Assembly: GCA_964036665.1 (NCBI GenBank)
Contig: OZ038527.1
Span: 17,134,221 to 17,198,220, forward strand
Length of the DNA: 64,000 nt
Reading direction: 5' to 3'
From: Gordius sp. MW1
Lineage: Eukaryota; Nematomorpha; Gordioida; Gordea; Gordiidae
Made by a program: the position numbers and the translations under genes. Below the pieces are notes generated by a model. It was not told the origin of the DNA. It searched no databases and worked only from the letters and a program-made list of their open reading frames with translations. Below are positions 35,291 through 46,234 of this stretch, one piece after another; within the stretch, counting starts at the first letter, position 1; each line of letters begins with the position of its first letter.

Positions 35291-36930
35291 TAGAGCTGTT
35301 AAAAGTTCCTTTTAAAAAGGAACTTGTCAAGTTCCAGTTCCTTTGCCTAAAATAAAACTAGTTCCAGTTCCTAGTTCCTCATTTTAAAAAGGAACTAGTT
35401 CCAGTTCCAGTTACTTTTTTAAATGTACAAACATCTTTTATTAATTTATAAAACCAATATATTATATATTACAATTTATAAAAATCATCAGGTAATAAAT
35501 GTTTATTTGATTTTAACAAAATATTATTTTCAAAGTTATCATCTAAAAGACATGTTCGCTTGTCTCCAAATAAAATTTTGCCCAAGCTAAATAATCTTTC
35601 CATAGGGGCACTTGATGGTAATCAGAGGTCAGATTTGTTAGGAATTTTCTGCCCGAACCCGGCCCGGTTCAATTCTCAAACCTCATTGCCCGCCCGAGCC
35701 CGCCCGAACCCTTCTGGTGTCCGCCCGAGCCCGCCCGAGCCCGCCGAAACATTAATGCTGCCCGAAATGCCCGGCCCGAAATATTAAATTTGCCTGTTAG
35801 GCTCGAAATTTTGCGACCTCAAATTCTTTCAATATTTAAAAGTCGAATGATTTTTTTAAATGAAACTTTTGTGCTTTAATTTTAATCCTAATTGGTCAAA
35901 AAACGTAGTATTTGGTCTTTCTAAAATATTTGAGCTTAGCGATAGCGATGAGTGATAAGGGAATAATAAGAGCGAATTGAAGAAGCCTTGTTAAATCATT
36001 TGTTTAAAAAAATTAAATGATATTATAATGAAATTTAACACTTTCAGGCGTTGTATCAATTTGGCCGTGACGATTTTGTACTATGTATAGACGGCACATG
36101 CGAATTACGAACAATGAAAGGGCTGCATATATATAAATATTTTAATCCTTTCCATAACCTAGCTAGGGACTTGATGGAAATAAAGGGGTTCTGGCGAAAA
36201 TTGTAAAAATAACTTGTGGACGGATGGCGATTTTTTAGCATTTTCATATGCAATTTAATGAAAAGTAACAAAAAAATGCACTATCTAAAAATTCTCATTA
36301 AGCCCGAATTGCCCGAATCCTGTCTTCTTCGTGCCCGCCCGAAAATAAAAAATTTATGACAGTTACCCGGCCCGACCGGGCCCACGGGCCGGGCCGGGCC
36401 TGTTCGGGCAGCGGGCCGGGCCGGGCCTGTTCGGGCAGCGGGCCGGGCCGGGCAATCTGATCTCTGATGGTAATGGCGTATTATATTTAATAAATAGTTT
36501 ATTTAAATGGGGAAACCTGTCTAAAAGACTTAAATTTCGGTTATTAGAAAGCAAAAAACGTTCAATTTATTTATTCTTTTCATTATATAAATGATCAAAA
36601 GATTATAAATTTGATATTTATAAACTTACTATTACTAGGAATATGATAAAAATTAAAAACAAATGAACTTTATATAAACCATAAGTCGAAAAATTTATTT
36701 AACAAACACTACCGTGAATAAAATACTAAATAAAATAATGTTTAAATTATAAATTAATTTAACAAATTTTAATGCAAATTGAAATGGCAAAAGGAACTTA
36801 AAAGGAACTTGTAAGTAGTTCCTTTTGCGATAAATTGAGAAAAAAAGGAACTAGTTCCAGTTCCTCATTTTAAAAAGAAACTTATTAGTTCCTTTTTTTT
36901 AAAATAGGAACTGTTCCTTTAACAGCCCTA
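35291..36930 (-). mobile_element. hAT element (TAGAGCTGTTAAA ends) with broken transposase
   Basis: Ends TAGAGCTGTTAAAAGTTCC and GGAACTGTTCCTTTAACAGCCCTA (inverted) are flanked by a perfect 8 bp duplication catttgac (35283-35290 and 36931-36938). Subterminal 'aaggaactagttccagttcc' repeats are abundant at both ends. Without the inner insertion it is about 790 bp. On the minus strand it encodes a hAT C-terminal domain in two pieces, 36467 to about 36560 (DRFPHLNKLFIKYNTPLPS) and 35469-35622 (SSAPMERLFSLGKILF, then a stop at 35469-35471), separated by the 35623-36466 insertion. Confidence 0.9.
35623..36466. mobile_element. 844 bp non-autonomous hAT inserted in a transposase gene
   Basis: Ends CAGAGGTCAGATT and AATCTGATCTCTG are inverted repeats, with a perfect 8 bp duplication atggtaat (35615-35622 and 36467-36474). 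Subterminal regions are 'cccgcccgagcc' and 'gggccgggccggg' repeats. It splits the hAT transposase reading frame of the host element within the conserved LPSSAP motif. A shorter relative lies at 59216-59554. Frames at 35560-35787 and 36363-36554 are partly GC-rich end sequence. Confidence 0.92.
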
Positions 36931-37249
36931 CATTTGACCCATGGTCGTACTTGGGTTTTGGATTGGGGGGGGGGGCAAAACATATATATTTTTTATTCTT
37001 AAGGGTGTGCGTAGGGAAATTTTCTAGTCCCCCCCCCTATTTGACCAGCTTAGCCCCCCCCCACCCCCAAGGCAAAAAGGCTAGCTACGCCACTGTCGTT
37101 TATTATTCAAAACTTTTGATTTTTAAATAAGCGGTTTTTTAGATTTTTTATAATTTAGTAAGGGAATCGTGAAAAATTAACTAAAATAGGTATAATTAGT
37201 TATATAAAATTAACCTTGCATAAAGTTTTAATCTCATAAATGGTTTTAT

Positions 37250-37760
37250 GCAGCTTCAAGTACTACTAGTGAAAAATTAACGGCGCGTTACTTGTTGGAA
37301 GAAACAAAAGCCTGTTTGAGGCTGATATCGTTAACATGATTAATATTGAACATTTTCAAACATATAAATAAATGATTGATTAAGTAGTGACAGAAAATGT
37401 TTAAAAAGTCACAGAATATATTAGAATTTTTTTGGGAAGTGTGTAGGCTGGGCCCCTTTGCAAAGTATCAGAGGGGCGAACTTGGGTTCATAATTTCATT
37501 TTAACGGTACAGAGGCGGGACAATTTTTGGTACTAGTGGGAAAATTATGCCCCTAAAAGACCCAGGGTTTAGTTTAAACAATGGCCCTAATTAGCATGAA
37601 CCGAAAAAATGGAAGGTGCTATTTGCAATTTGCGTCGCTGAAGATATTATTAATGCAATTTTTACCAAAAAACCCATCATATATACTGAAAAAATAAGCC
37701 CTTCGGGCGTAGCTGGGGGCTTTGCCCACTTTAAACAAAACAATTGAATTTAGCATAATT
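37250..37760 (+). repeat. Dispersed repeat Y, copy 1
   Basis: Matches the reverse complement of 49345-49292 plus 47864-47450; shared blocks include acttgttggaagaaac, gcctgtttgaggctgatatc and ttcataatttcattttaac. In the second copy a piggyBac element interrupts it. Nature unknown; no coding motif recognised. Confidence 0.65.
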
Positions 37761-38331
37761 TCATATTTAAATCTATTTATACAAAAGCATTAATTGAGGT
37801 AAGAAAATTTTTAGTTATAATAAGTAAGGTCAGCATTTTCACTAATTTTCTTCTAATCACTATTGAAATTTTTAATGATTACCATAAATAGGGGTTAAAC
37901 TAAAAGTGTGGTGTTTGAAAGTAAAACTTAAATTTAATTATTTTAATAATTTTGGGAAGGGTTTACAGCGTCTTGTAAACTTCTATTTGAAATAATGGTG
38001 TTTATTCATGGTAGTTAAGTTACTTATTCTTTGCAAAACTTACCAGTGTTTGCATATGCCATTGTTACTGTAAGCAATTACCTTTAGAAATAAAGCTGGT
38101 TTATCTGCAATATGAACCATCATGGTCATAATAATTATATAACTTTAGACCTTCTCATTGGTGTAAAACATAATAATTTATCTCTTTACAATCCTTTTAA
38201 CTTTTTTTATTTGGCTATTTTAATTAACCAAATTAATAATTTATTAATGTCAACATATAGTTAAAGGGATTAATAAACGGTGCAAATATTCCTGTTAAAA
38301 GTAATTCTATTTCCCGATTTATAATATAGGG
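37761..38331. other. No recognised feature
   Basis: AT-rich; short GT-AG-like signals occur on the minus strand near 38040-38150 but give only tiny frames. Confidence 0.4.
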
Positions 38332-38454
38332 CAGTAATTCTTAACCTGGGGGTCGCGGCCCCCTAAGGGGCCGTGTGAAGTTTGCCGGGGGGCCGCCAAA
38401 TTATGCAAAATTTTTTAGAATATAATAAAAATATTCAGAAAAGCATTAGAATAA

Positions 38455-38535
38455 ATACTCACCAGGGGGATTCGAACTCGTTGCCTTCTGTTTACAAGAC
38501 GTTCACTATAACTACTCACACCCTGCTGGTATTAA
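38455..38535 (-). repeat. tRNA-like (Pol III promoter-like) block within hAT
   Basis: On the minus strand gagtagttatagtgaacgtc resembles an A box and gagttcgaatccc matches the B-box consensus, about 35 bases apart. The sister element at 52937-52965 keeps only the B-box end, and 21680-21745 has a related copy. It is likely a tRNA or SINE fragment captured by the hAT family; no cloverleaf with a proper acceptor stem could be drawn. Confidence 0.5.
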
Positions 38536-38635
38536 AAAAAGCTGTGAAACTTATTATTTATAATAAAAATATTTTTTTTATTATTAGAATTAATAAATGA
38601 ATGTAATTTAAAATCTTTGTTTAAATCTAAAAGTT

Positions 38636-38873
38636 TGCCGCAATTTTGGATACAAATTCGTGCAGAATATCCTCCATTATTTTCAGCAGCAATGCAAAAT
38701 TTGCTGCCTTTCGCTAGTCATATTTGTGTGAAATAGGCTTCTCAACTATGGTGGATATAAAAACTAAAAAACGCAATCGATTGCGACTAGATTCCTGCAG
38801 GATAGCATTACAATCAATTGAACCAAGAATTAACAAATTGGTTGATGATGTTCAGCAGCAGAAATCTCATTAA
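38636..38873 (+). pseudogene. hAT transposase C-terminus (ZBED5-like), frameshifted
   Basis: Begins QFWIQIRAEYPPLFSAA and runs into the dimerisation motif, but a one-base loss after cctttcgctagt and a TAG replacing a Lys codon break the frame. The last part reads GFSTMVDIKTKKRNRL and ends with a stop at 38871-38873. The sister copy at 53038-53268 carries different lesions, so both decayed independently. Confidence 0.85.
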
Positions 38874-39066
38874 ATATATTTCCGAATGCATATATTTTTT
38901 ATTATAAATAAATGCTTTTTATGTTTAATTATGAAGTTTTTATGTTATTTAAATAGATAATGAAATAATAAAGTTGTGTTTTATGTTTTTTATATAATAA
39001 AATGAAACAATAATAGAAAATCAATATATTATAGATAATTTAACAAATATTAATCATTATAAAAAA

Positions 39067-40550
39067 ACTCGGGCCTTCGGCCCTGGTGGGAAGGGGGAGA
39101 AGGGAAGGGGAAAGGGAAGGGGAGGAGGGGAAGGGAAGGGGGGACAAGGAGGACTCATCTATACTCCGTATACATGTAGCTATGCAATTTATGGGCGAGA
39201 AAGGTGGGAAGGGGCGATAATGCCTATAGGGGGGTATTAAATGCCTAATGAATAATTAATTATTTATACAAATTTTCCATTTATAGGCAAAATTTAATAT
39301 AGGCAAAATGTAATATAGGCAAGGGTTAGGGTTAGATTTAGTGTTTGCATCTAGTTGCGTATTACATTAGTTTTTATGGCCTTTAGTGATTATGGGTCTA
39401 ACAAACATTATATTATAAAACATCACAATGTTAAGAATTTGCAGAATTGTTGGGAGAAATTTTTTGTAAAATTTGAACAATTTTTAATTAAAAAAATCAA
39501 AAATTTAGCCAATGGTCATTTTTTCTCCATTGGTCAGTACCAACAGATACTCTATAAGTCAATGATAGCCAAAAAAACGGAAAAAAAAATTTTAATGCTC
39601 ACTTTGGCCAATGGTCATTTTTTTCCATTGGTCAGCAGCCAGCACACGGTAAAAGTGGATATAAATTCATAAGAGTAAAAAAAACGAAAAAAAAATTTTC
39701 GAAATACATTTTGGCCAATGGTCATTTTTTTCCATTGGTCAGCAGCCAGCGGACGGCCAAAAAGTCATAATAGCAATGGTAGGAACAGAAACAATCATAA
39801 TAGTCAAAAAAACGAAAAAAAAATTTCGAATCACATTTTGGCCAATGGTCATTTTTCCATCGGTCAGGAGCCAGCGGGCCAAAAATTCTTATTATCAATG
39901 ATAGTAACAAGAACAATCATAAGAGTCAAAAAAAACTCCGGGATTTTAACCCAAAAACTAGTTAAATTGCATAGCAATTAAAAGTAAACAACTTTTGTTT
40001 ATGTTTATTATATAACATTGGTCAGCAGCCAGCGGACGGCCAAAAAGTCATAATAGCAATGGTAGGAACAGGAACAATCATAATAGTCAAAAAAAACGAA
40101 AAAAATAATTTCGATTCACATTTTGGCCAATGGTCATTTTTTCCATCGGTCAGGAGCCAGCGGACGGCCAAAAATTCTTATTATCAATGATAGTAACAAG
40201 AACAAGCATAAGAGTCAAAAAAAACTCCGGGATTCTAACTAAAAAACTAGTTAAATTGCATAGCTATTAAAAGTAAACAACTTTTATTTATGTTGATTAT
40301 ATAATAGATAATTTAACAAATCTTATATATAACACACCGAGGGAGATAGAGATGAAGGGTGGGGCACCTCTTATACATTAATTTAAAAAATAACACAGCG
40401 AGGGAGATAGAGATGAGGGGTGGGGCACCTCTTTCTCATGCATTAATTTAAAAAATCGATAACCTAATATACCCAATGCAAATAGATAGGGTAGACAACG
40501 GACGATGGACAACCAAAAAACGAGCCCATAAATTGCATAGCAATTAATAA
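39067..40550. mobile_element. Tandem-repeat element H2 (Helentron/HINE-like)
   Basis: Same layout as H1: starts actcgggccttcggccct, purine-rich tract, gctatgcaatttatgggc, then tandem units beginning 'ttggccaatggtcatttttt' (about 39505-40240), two 'gatgaggggtggggcacctct'-type repeats, and a right end with gcccataaattgcatagcaa. In the sister hAT (52834-53498) the sequence is continuous at this point (about 53430), so H2 is an insertion with no obvious target duplication. It probably inserted at A/T-rich DNA. Confidence 0.72.
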
Positions 40551-40642
40551 TGGGGGGGGGGGGGGCGGGCGGGGCCGCAAAAAAATTATAAAATATTTGG
40601 GGGGCCGCGTGTATAAAAAGGTTAAGAACCACTGATATAGGG

Positions 40643-41276
40643 AATCTAGTCGCGATAATTTTACGTCCGATTGTAAAAACAAATTCTTTAAACCGATTAG
40701 AGGAAAATATGCAAATTTAAATAATAAATTATTAAACCACTTGATTCATCACAAGAAGGTAAGTCCAGAAGAGGTCGAATCCTCTAGCAGGAAATTTTTT
40801 AGTCTTACAAATCTTAAAGACCTCATGAATGCATTCATACATTTATATAGAAATTATTATAATCGTTCATTAAAGTTATAAAATATTTTTCCTAGATTAA
40901 AACAACTTTTTATCAGATTTATTGTACCACTACCCTCGAGCTCCCCCGTTGAGTCCCTTTTAAGTCTTGATAAATTAATATAGAGTGGAAAGCGCAAGAG
41001 CTAATCTAATGACAATCTTGAATGTAATGTCTTATTGGGACCGAATCATCATAACGCCTTGCGATTTTTATACGAAAATTTGAATAAATTATATTGATAA
41101 TTACGAAATCGCAAGAAAATTTAACTGAATAACCTTAAATTTAACTAGGCCCTGTGCATATAATTGGACCTGTATTCAGTAAGTTTAAAAAAATGTAACA
41201 GTAACTGTAATCAGTCATGTATTTTTTAAGTAATTATAACCCAACTAGTTCCTGTGGAAAACTTTTACAGCTCTAC
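40643..41276 (+). pseudogene. hAT transposase remnant and right end
   Basis: An 80-codon open frame from the insertion site (HHKKVSPEEVESSSRKFFSL) is followed, past a stop, by FPRLKQLFIRFIVPLPSSSP and VESLLSLDKLI, the hAT dimerisation motif, related to that of the 35291-36930 element. The right end aaaacttttacagctcta at 41276 matches the TAGAGCTGT end of that family. The left end and most of the transposase are not visible. Confidence 0.75.
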
Positions 41277-41555
41277 ACGTTAGCTATAATTAAACTGTCT
41301 GTCTGGCGTTCTAACTAAAGTTTGAGAATGGCTTTTTATTTTATTAAATGACTATTATTAAATTAAAAATATATTAACAAAGTTTATGCTTAGATATAAA
41401 TACCAAAAGTTTTTTTTTAAATAAAATCGAAAGTGTAAACCTCTGCAGTTTGACTGACTTAAAAAAATTTTATGAACTTTTAGCTATTTATAAACTATTA
41501 CGCAAAGCCCTTTTCATTAAATATGTGGTTATACTCGTTGTCATATTTAAGATGG

Positions 41556-41690
41556 CATGGGTGTAGCCAGGGGGGGGGGGGCAGGAAGGAGCGGTTGCCC
41601 CCTCTTAATCCAAAAATTTGTTAAAATTTATTCAAATTATGGCAAAAGTTTAAAAAAATGGTCATTTTGCCCCTCCCTAAATTAATAAAA
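41556..41690. mobile_element. MITE of the 'gggcgtagcc' family, truncated
   Basis: Starts CATGGGTGTAGCCAGG with a G-run, then ggttgccccctcttaatcc, 'attatggcaaaa' and 'tcattttgcccctcccta'. The right inverted end is missing, the sequence passing into the LINE remnant at about 41700. Confidence 0.7.
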
Positions 41691-41699
41691 ACGCGAAAA

Positions 41700-43660
41700 T
41701 CATATTGTGACTTCTAGAAGTAGAAAACATTATAGAAAAACTGATGCTCATACGACGAAAGGACTTATGGAGTATCAAGGATTGCAAAGTATTCCCGCGG
41801 AGGAGAAATCAGCAGGCAACATCGACCACTTATGATGGATCTTGTAAGAAAAGTATTTCCCGAAGGAAGTCTTGGGTGCAAGGAAGTTGCAAAGGAACTT
41901 AGACGACGATTGGGATCGGGTTCTTCGACAGACCAGAGGAGGCAAAGCTATGAATAGGGAACTATGGTGGTGGAATTTATCGGTTAAGGATTTCATCAAA
42001 AGAAAGAATCTCTATATAGACGGTTGCAGAAATCCGAAAAGTCAGAGGATTATCAAGAGTATATAAAAACAAAGAGAGCCGCGAAAAAGGCAGTTGTAAT
42101 AGCGAAAAATTATGCGTACACCGAGATAGCAAACAAACTGGTCCATAAAGGGGGCGACAGGATTATGTACAAATTGGCCAAGATAAGAGAGAAGAAAAGT
42201 CGTGATGTCGGTGTCGTTAAAATAGTAAAACGAAAAAGGCCACGAAAAGAAGTGAAAGATGTAAAAAATATTTTAAAGAAATATAAATATTGCATATGAC
42301 AAAGATTTCCTTTCCGATATTGACTCAAATATAAGTATAGTGGAACGCTTTCAGGAGGGCCTAAATGGAATACCTATGGAAGCATTGCTCGGATGCCGTG
42401 AAGAAGGAGTTATGACCAGGACGAACATCTTTAACAAGATATTGATAGAATAGCGAATTCCTAAATTGAGAGCAAGCACAATTATCGCCTAATTTAAAGG
42501 CAAAAGAGACCCGCAGGAGTGCGGCAATTACATAGATATCAAGCTAACGTGAAATCCTTAAGCTTATGGAAAAAATCTTGGTAACAAGGGTGAAAAGCAA
42601 GGTGGAAATAACGGCTAGCGGGACTTCTGACCGACAAATCCACAATCGTCCCAATCTTCGAGCTTAGACGAATGATAGATAAATATGGGGAAAAGAGAAA
42701 AAACTTTCATATAGTATTTATCAATGTAGAGACTTATGACACGGTCCTTTGCGATTTAATATGGTGGTGCTTAAGAGAACAAAGTACCTTGACGCATATA
42801 CGGCGGTTGAAAAATATTCATTAAGCCTCAAATTAGTGATTAGGACGACAGTTGGAGGCAACCTTTTCGTGTTGAAATTAGATTGTGGCAAGGATCTGCT
42901 CTAAGTCCCTTTTTGTTTAATATAATTATGAACATGATAACAAGAGACATTAATAAGCCATCGCAATGGTGTATGCTATATGCCGATGATATAACTATAT
43001 GCGAAGAGACAAAAGAGAAAGCATTCGAGCTTAGTTAGATATGGTTTCAACGATCAAAAAAGAGTATACATGGAGATAAACGTTACAGGCACTCCATCGC
43101 TAGGTGACCATCTAAAGTACCCAAAAGTAGACAAGTTTACATACCTCGTGTCGATGTTACATAAAGAGATAATTTGCGCAACAGAAGTTAATATCCGGAT
43201 TTAAAAAGGATGGCTTAAATGGCGCAAGATATCAAGTGTAATGTGCGACAAGAAAATGCCAATATTGATGACAAAGCTTACAAATTCATCGTAAGACAGG
43301 TGTTACTTTGTGGAGGGGCATTAAACACAACGGAAGAAATGCTATTAGAAGCCACGGAGATGAGAATGATATGGTGAAGCTTGGGGTATGTGAAGCTCGA
43401 CCATATGACGAATGACTAAAAATGAGTATTAACTTAGGGCGGACATAAATTCGGATCAGGTGGTATGGGCATATACTAGGAAGGGATACGAGTGATAATC
43501 GAAAAGTACTGGATACGGAGGTACCGGGAAAGAGTGGGGTAAGATGACCTCGTGTCACGTGGAAGGCGACAAAGTTATGAAATTCAAGAAAATTGATCAA
43601 GACATGGCACTTAACCGATCAAGCTGGATGAAACTCAATAAACAAGCCCACGGCTGTGGG
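41700..43660 (+). pseudogene. RTE-type LINE remnant A (linker, reverse transcriptase, C-terminal region)
   Basis: Frames on + match the order of RTE/BovB-like retrotransposons. A basic linker (NRELWWWNLSVKDFIKRK; KAVVIAKNYAYTEIANKLV; MYKLAKIREKKSRDV) is at 41900-42295. Reverse transcriptase traces follow, with QGSALSPFLFNIIMN and the catalytic box LYADDI (Tyr codon at 42979). A tail contains GGALNTTEEMLLEATEMRM, and a last open frame runs 43544-43756. Many stops and frameshifts; the endonuclease end is missing (5' truncation is usual for LINEs). It lies between two MITE copies. Confidence 0.85.
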
Positions 43661-43706
43661 ACCATATACCTGACAAATAAGAAGAAGAGTGCTGGTAGAG
43701 TAAATC

Positions 43707-43875
43707 CATGGGCGTTTCCAACTGGAGGGGAGCGGGGGGCGGCTGCCCCCCTCTAAATCCAAAAATTTATTGAAATTTATTAAAATTATGCATCTAACTT
43801 TAAAAAATTATCATTTTGCCTTTCCCTATATCATTACTGCCCCCACTCCTTTAATCTCAATGCTGGCTAAGCCAA
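43707..43875. mobile_element. MITE of the 'gggcgtagcc' family
   Basis: Starts CATGGGCGTTTCCAACTGG and ends ATGCTGGCTAAGCCAAC, with ggctgcccccctctaaatcc and 'tcattttgcctttcccta' inside as in its relatives. The ends are more diverged than in other copies and no target duplication is clear. Confidence 0.65.
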
Positions 43876-43900
43876 CAGTTAGGTCATTTAGCCAGGAGAT

Positions 43901-44185
43901 CAGGGTTTCTTTCAGGGGGGAGCCCGAAGGGGGGGGGGGGTAATACCCTCCCGGGCAATTTCAAATACCCCCCCCCCCCCCCGGAGAGTTTTGATTGAAG
44001 GAAGCATGAACTCAAGTTCCATCATGAAGTCATAAATTACTTAATGATTATGCGTGTATGTATCTATTTATATATCACTTATATCACCAATAAAAATCAA
44101 TAAATATTTTTACAAAATGGTTTAGCAATTAAAAAAAATTTTACCCCCCCCCCCCCCTGGAGCATTTTTTTTGAAAGAAACCCTG
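43901..44185. mobile_element. 285 bp hAT-type MITE
   Basis: Ends CAGGGTTTCTTTCA and TGAAAGAAACCCTG are inverted repeats with G-runs and C-runs inside. Flanks caggagat (43893-43900) and aaggagat (44186-44193) match 7 of 8. Confidence 0.83.
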
Positions 44186-44276
44186 AAGGAGATTAAATAA
44201 ATTTGTCAGAGATTAACGTAAGAATGATATAAATTTAACCAAATATAAGTAAGATTAGATGAATTGTTTTAAAATG

Positions 44277-45770
44277 GGTGTTATTTAACTGCTAAGTAAA
44301 TAATTACAAATTGCTAAGTAATTTATGCTAAGTATTTTAATTAAAGTGCTAAGTGTTTTATTACAAAACGCTAAGTATTTTATGCTAAGTATTTTAATCT
44401 AAATGCTAAGTATTTTAATCTAAATGCTAAGTATTTTATTATTAAATGCTAAGTATTTTAATCTAAATGCTAAGTATTTTATTTTTAAATGCTAAGTATT
44501 TTAAAGGAAATGCTAAGTATTTTATTTTTAAATGCTAAGTGTTTTATTTTTAAATGCTAAGTTTTTATTAGTTTTCATTTTGATATACTAAGTTTTTTTT
44601 ATTAAAATGCTAAGTATTTTATTAAAAAAAATCTAAATTATGAGTTTTAATCAAAATGCTGAGTATTAAAAAAATATAAGATAATAAGGTTTTAAAGCTA
44701 AAAAGGACAAAGTTTTAATGGTGATAATTTCAAAGAAAATCTTTAATTTTTAAAAATGCTAGGTTTTCTATTTTGAAGTGCTAAGTTATTAAAGTTTTTT
44801 AATTCAAAGTTTTATTTATGACACAAAAAAGTGTTGAAATTGAAGTTAAGTTTTAATGGGAATTATTTTAATGAATTAAAAATATAATATTCCAATTTTA
44901 TATTGTATAATTTATTTTAGATTTGAATAAAAAAATTATGATTATTTATTTGTAGGTGAAGAAATACCCTTCAGGTTCTATAATGACTTCATATATAAAA
45001 TAATCTAAATAGCCAATAGGATAATTGATAGAGATTTTATTCAACTACAATAAACCCTAACCCTAACCCTATAACACAACCATTTTATCCCCCAAAACAG
45101 CTTTAAATGCATTATGAATTGCACTGGCTGCATCAATGACAAGAACTTCAAAAACTGCATTTTTATTACTTAATTTCATGACCTCATTAGTCAAAATTTG
45201 AAACATGAATTTAAAATCAACAGACAGCTTTATTTGTTTAAATTTATAAAATCTTTACTTGGCATAATTTATTTATAAACCTAGATAATATACTTAGCAT
45301 AATTTATTTAAATACTTAGCAAATAATTTAAATACTTGGCACAATTTATTTAAATACTTAGCAATAATTTACATACTTAGCATAATATATTTAAATACTT
45401 AGCAATAATTTAAATACTTAGCATAATATATTTAAATACTTAGCAATAATTTAAATACTTAGCATAATATATTTAAATACTTAGCATATAATTTAAATAC
45501 TTAGCAAAACATTAAAATACTTAGCAAACAAATAAAATACTTAGCAAATAAATAAAATACTTAGCAAAACAATAAAATACTTAGCAAAATTTATTTAAAT
45601 ACTTAGCAAATGAATAAAATACTTAGCATTTGAATTTAATACTTAGCATTAAATTAAATACTTAGCAAACGAATTAAATACTTAGCAAATGAATAAAATA
45701 CTTAGCAATGACGCTGAAAATACTTAGCAATTTGAATAAAAACTTAGCAAATAATTTGTTGTGTTTTAAA
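44277..45770. mobile_element. Foldback element with arrays of TGCTAAGTATTTTA
   Basis: The left arm (44277 to about 44800) is a run of about twenty units of 14-22 bp reading tgctaagtattttaatctaaa. The right arm (about 45240-45770) is a similar run reading aatacttagcaaataaat, the reverse complement. Arms built of short tandem repeats in inverted orientation are the hallmark of Foldback elements. The centre contains a MULE transposase remnant, which fits: known Foldback elements carry MULE-type transposase. Exact ends and the expected target duplication of about 9 bp were not resolved. Confidence 0.8.
45069..45210 (-). pseudogene. MULE transposase fragment in the foldback element
   Basis: The minus-strand frame reads FMFQILTNEVMKLSNKNAVF and LVIDAASAIHNAFKAVLGD before a stop at 45069-45071. 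The 'DAASAIHNAFKAVFGD' pattern is that of the MULE/FLYWCH-linked transposase core next to a catalytic Asp. Three telomere-like ccctaa repeats follow immediately (about 45053). Confidence 0.7.
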
Positions 45771-46234
45771 TTAAAAGCACAAAAATTGATAGTGATTGTA
45801 ATAGTTTGTGCTTGAATTGTCAAAATTTATTAACTTATGGACTTATTTCCCTAATGCGCATAGTCATGATTAGATAAGATAATTATTTCAAATAGTAAGC
45901 ATACATTTATTGAATATTAAAGAAGGGAAGCAGTATCCCCCTTTAGTCCCATTAAGTCTACACCTGCTTAATGCATTTATAAACAAATTTGAAATTCATT
46001 TTGTTATAGATATCTATTAAGTTTGTTATAGATTAAATTAAAATTAAATAAATAGATTAATAATGTGGTCCCTAGAAAATCAATTGCTAGATTTTTTCAT
46101 TAACATTGTTTATTATATTATTCTGACCGGCATAAAATACTTATAACATATTTTTTAACTACCTTAAAATATGAATCTGCATGAATTTGACTGTAGAAAA
46201 TTAAATTTAGCTTAAAACTAATAGCCATTTACTC

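Larger units (their letters stand above)
33302..37095. mobile_element. hAT element (CAGTGGCGTAGCTAGCC ends) with nested insertions
   Basis: Inverted ends CAGTGGCGTAGCTAGCC and GGCTAGCTACGCCACTG are flanked by tcgttaat (33294-33301) and tcgtttat (37096-37103), 7 of 8 matching. It contains its own transposase C-terminus (33488-33685), a palindromic MITE (34162-34621) and another hAT (35291-36930) that carries a third (35623-36466). Confidence 0.88.
38332..40634 (+). mobile_element. hAT element (CAGTRRTTCTTAACC ends) carrying H2
   Basis: Ends CAGTAATTCTTAACC and GGTTAAGAACCACTG (inverted) are flanked by a perfect 8 bp duplication atataggg (38324-38331 and 40635-40642). A shorter sister copy sits at 52834-53498. 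The 38332 copy holds a tRNA-like block, a dead transposase end and, from 39067, a tandem-repeat element that the sister lacks. It has inserted into another hAT transposase remnant whose sequence resumes at 40643. Confidence 0.92.

Noticed and set aside
35560..35787. Pro/Ala/Arg-rich frame as a gene
   Set aside because: It spans the junction of two transposons and consists mainly of the 'cccgcccgagcc' subterminal repeat.
40643..40880. 80-codon open frame thought to be a host exon next to an acceptor site
   Set aside because: It is followed directly by a hAT dimerisation motif (FPRLKQLFIRFIVPLPSSSP) and a hAT right end, so it is transposase.
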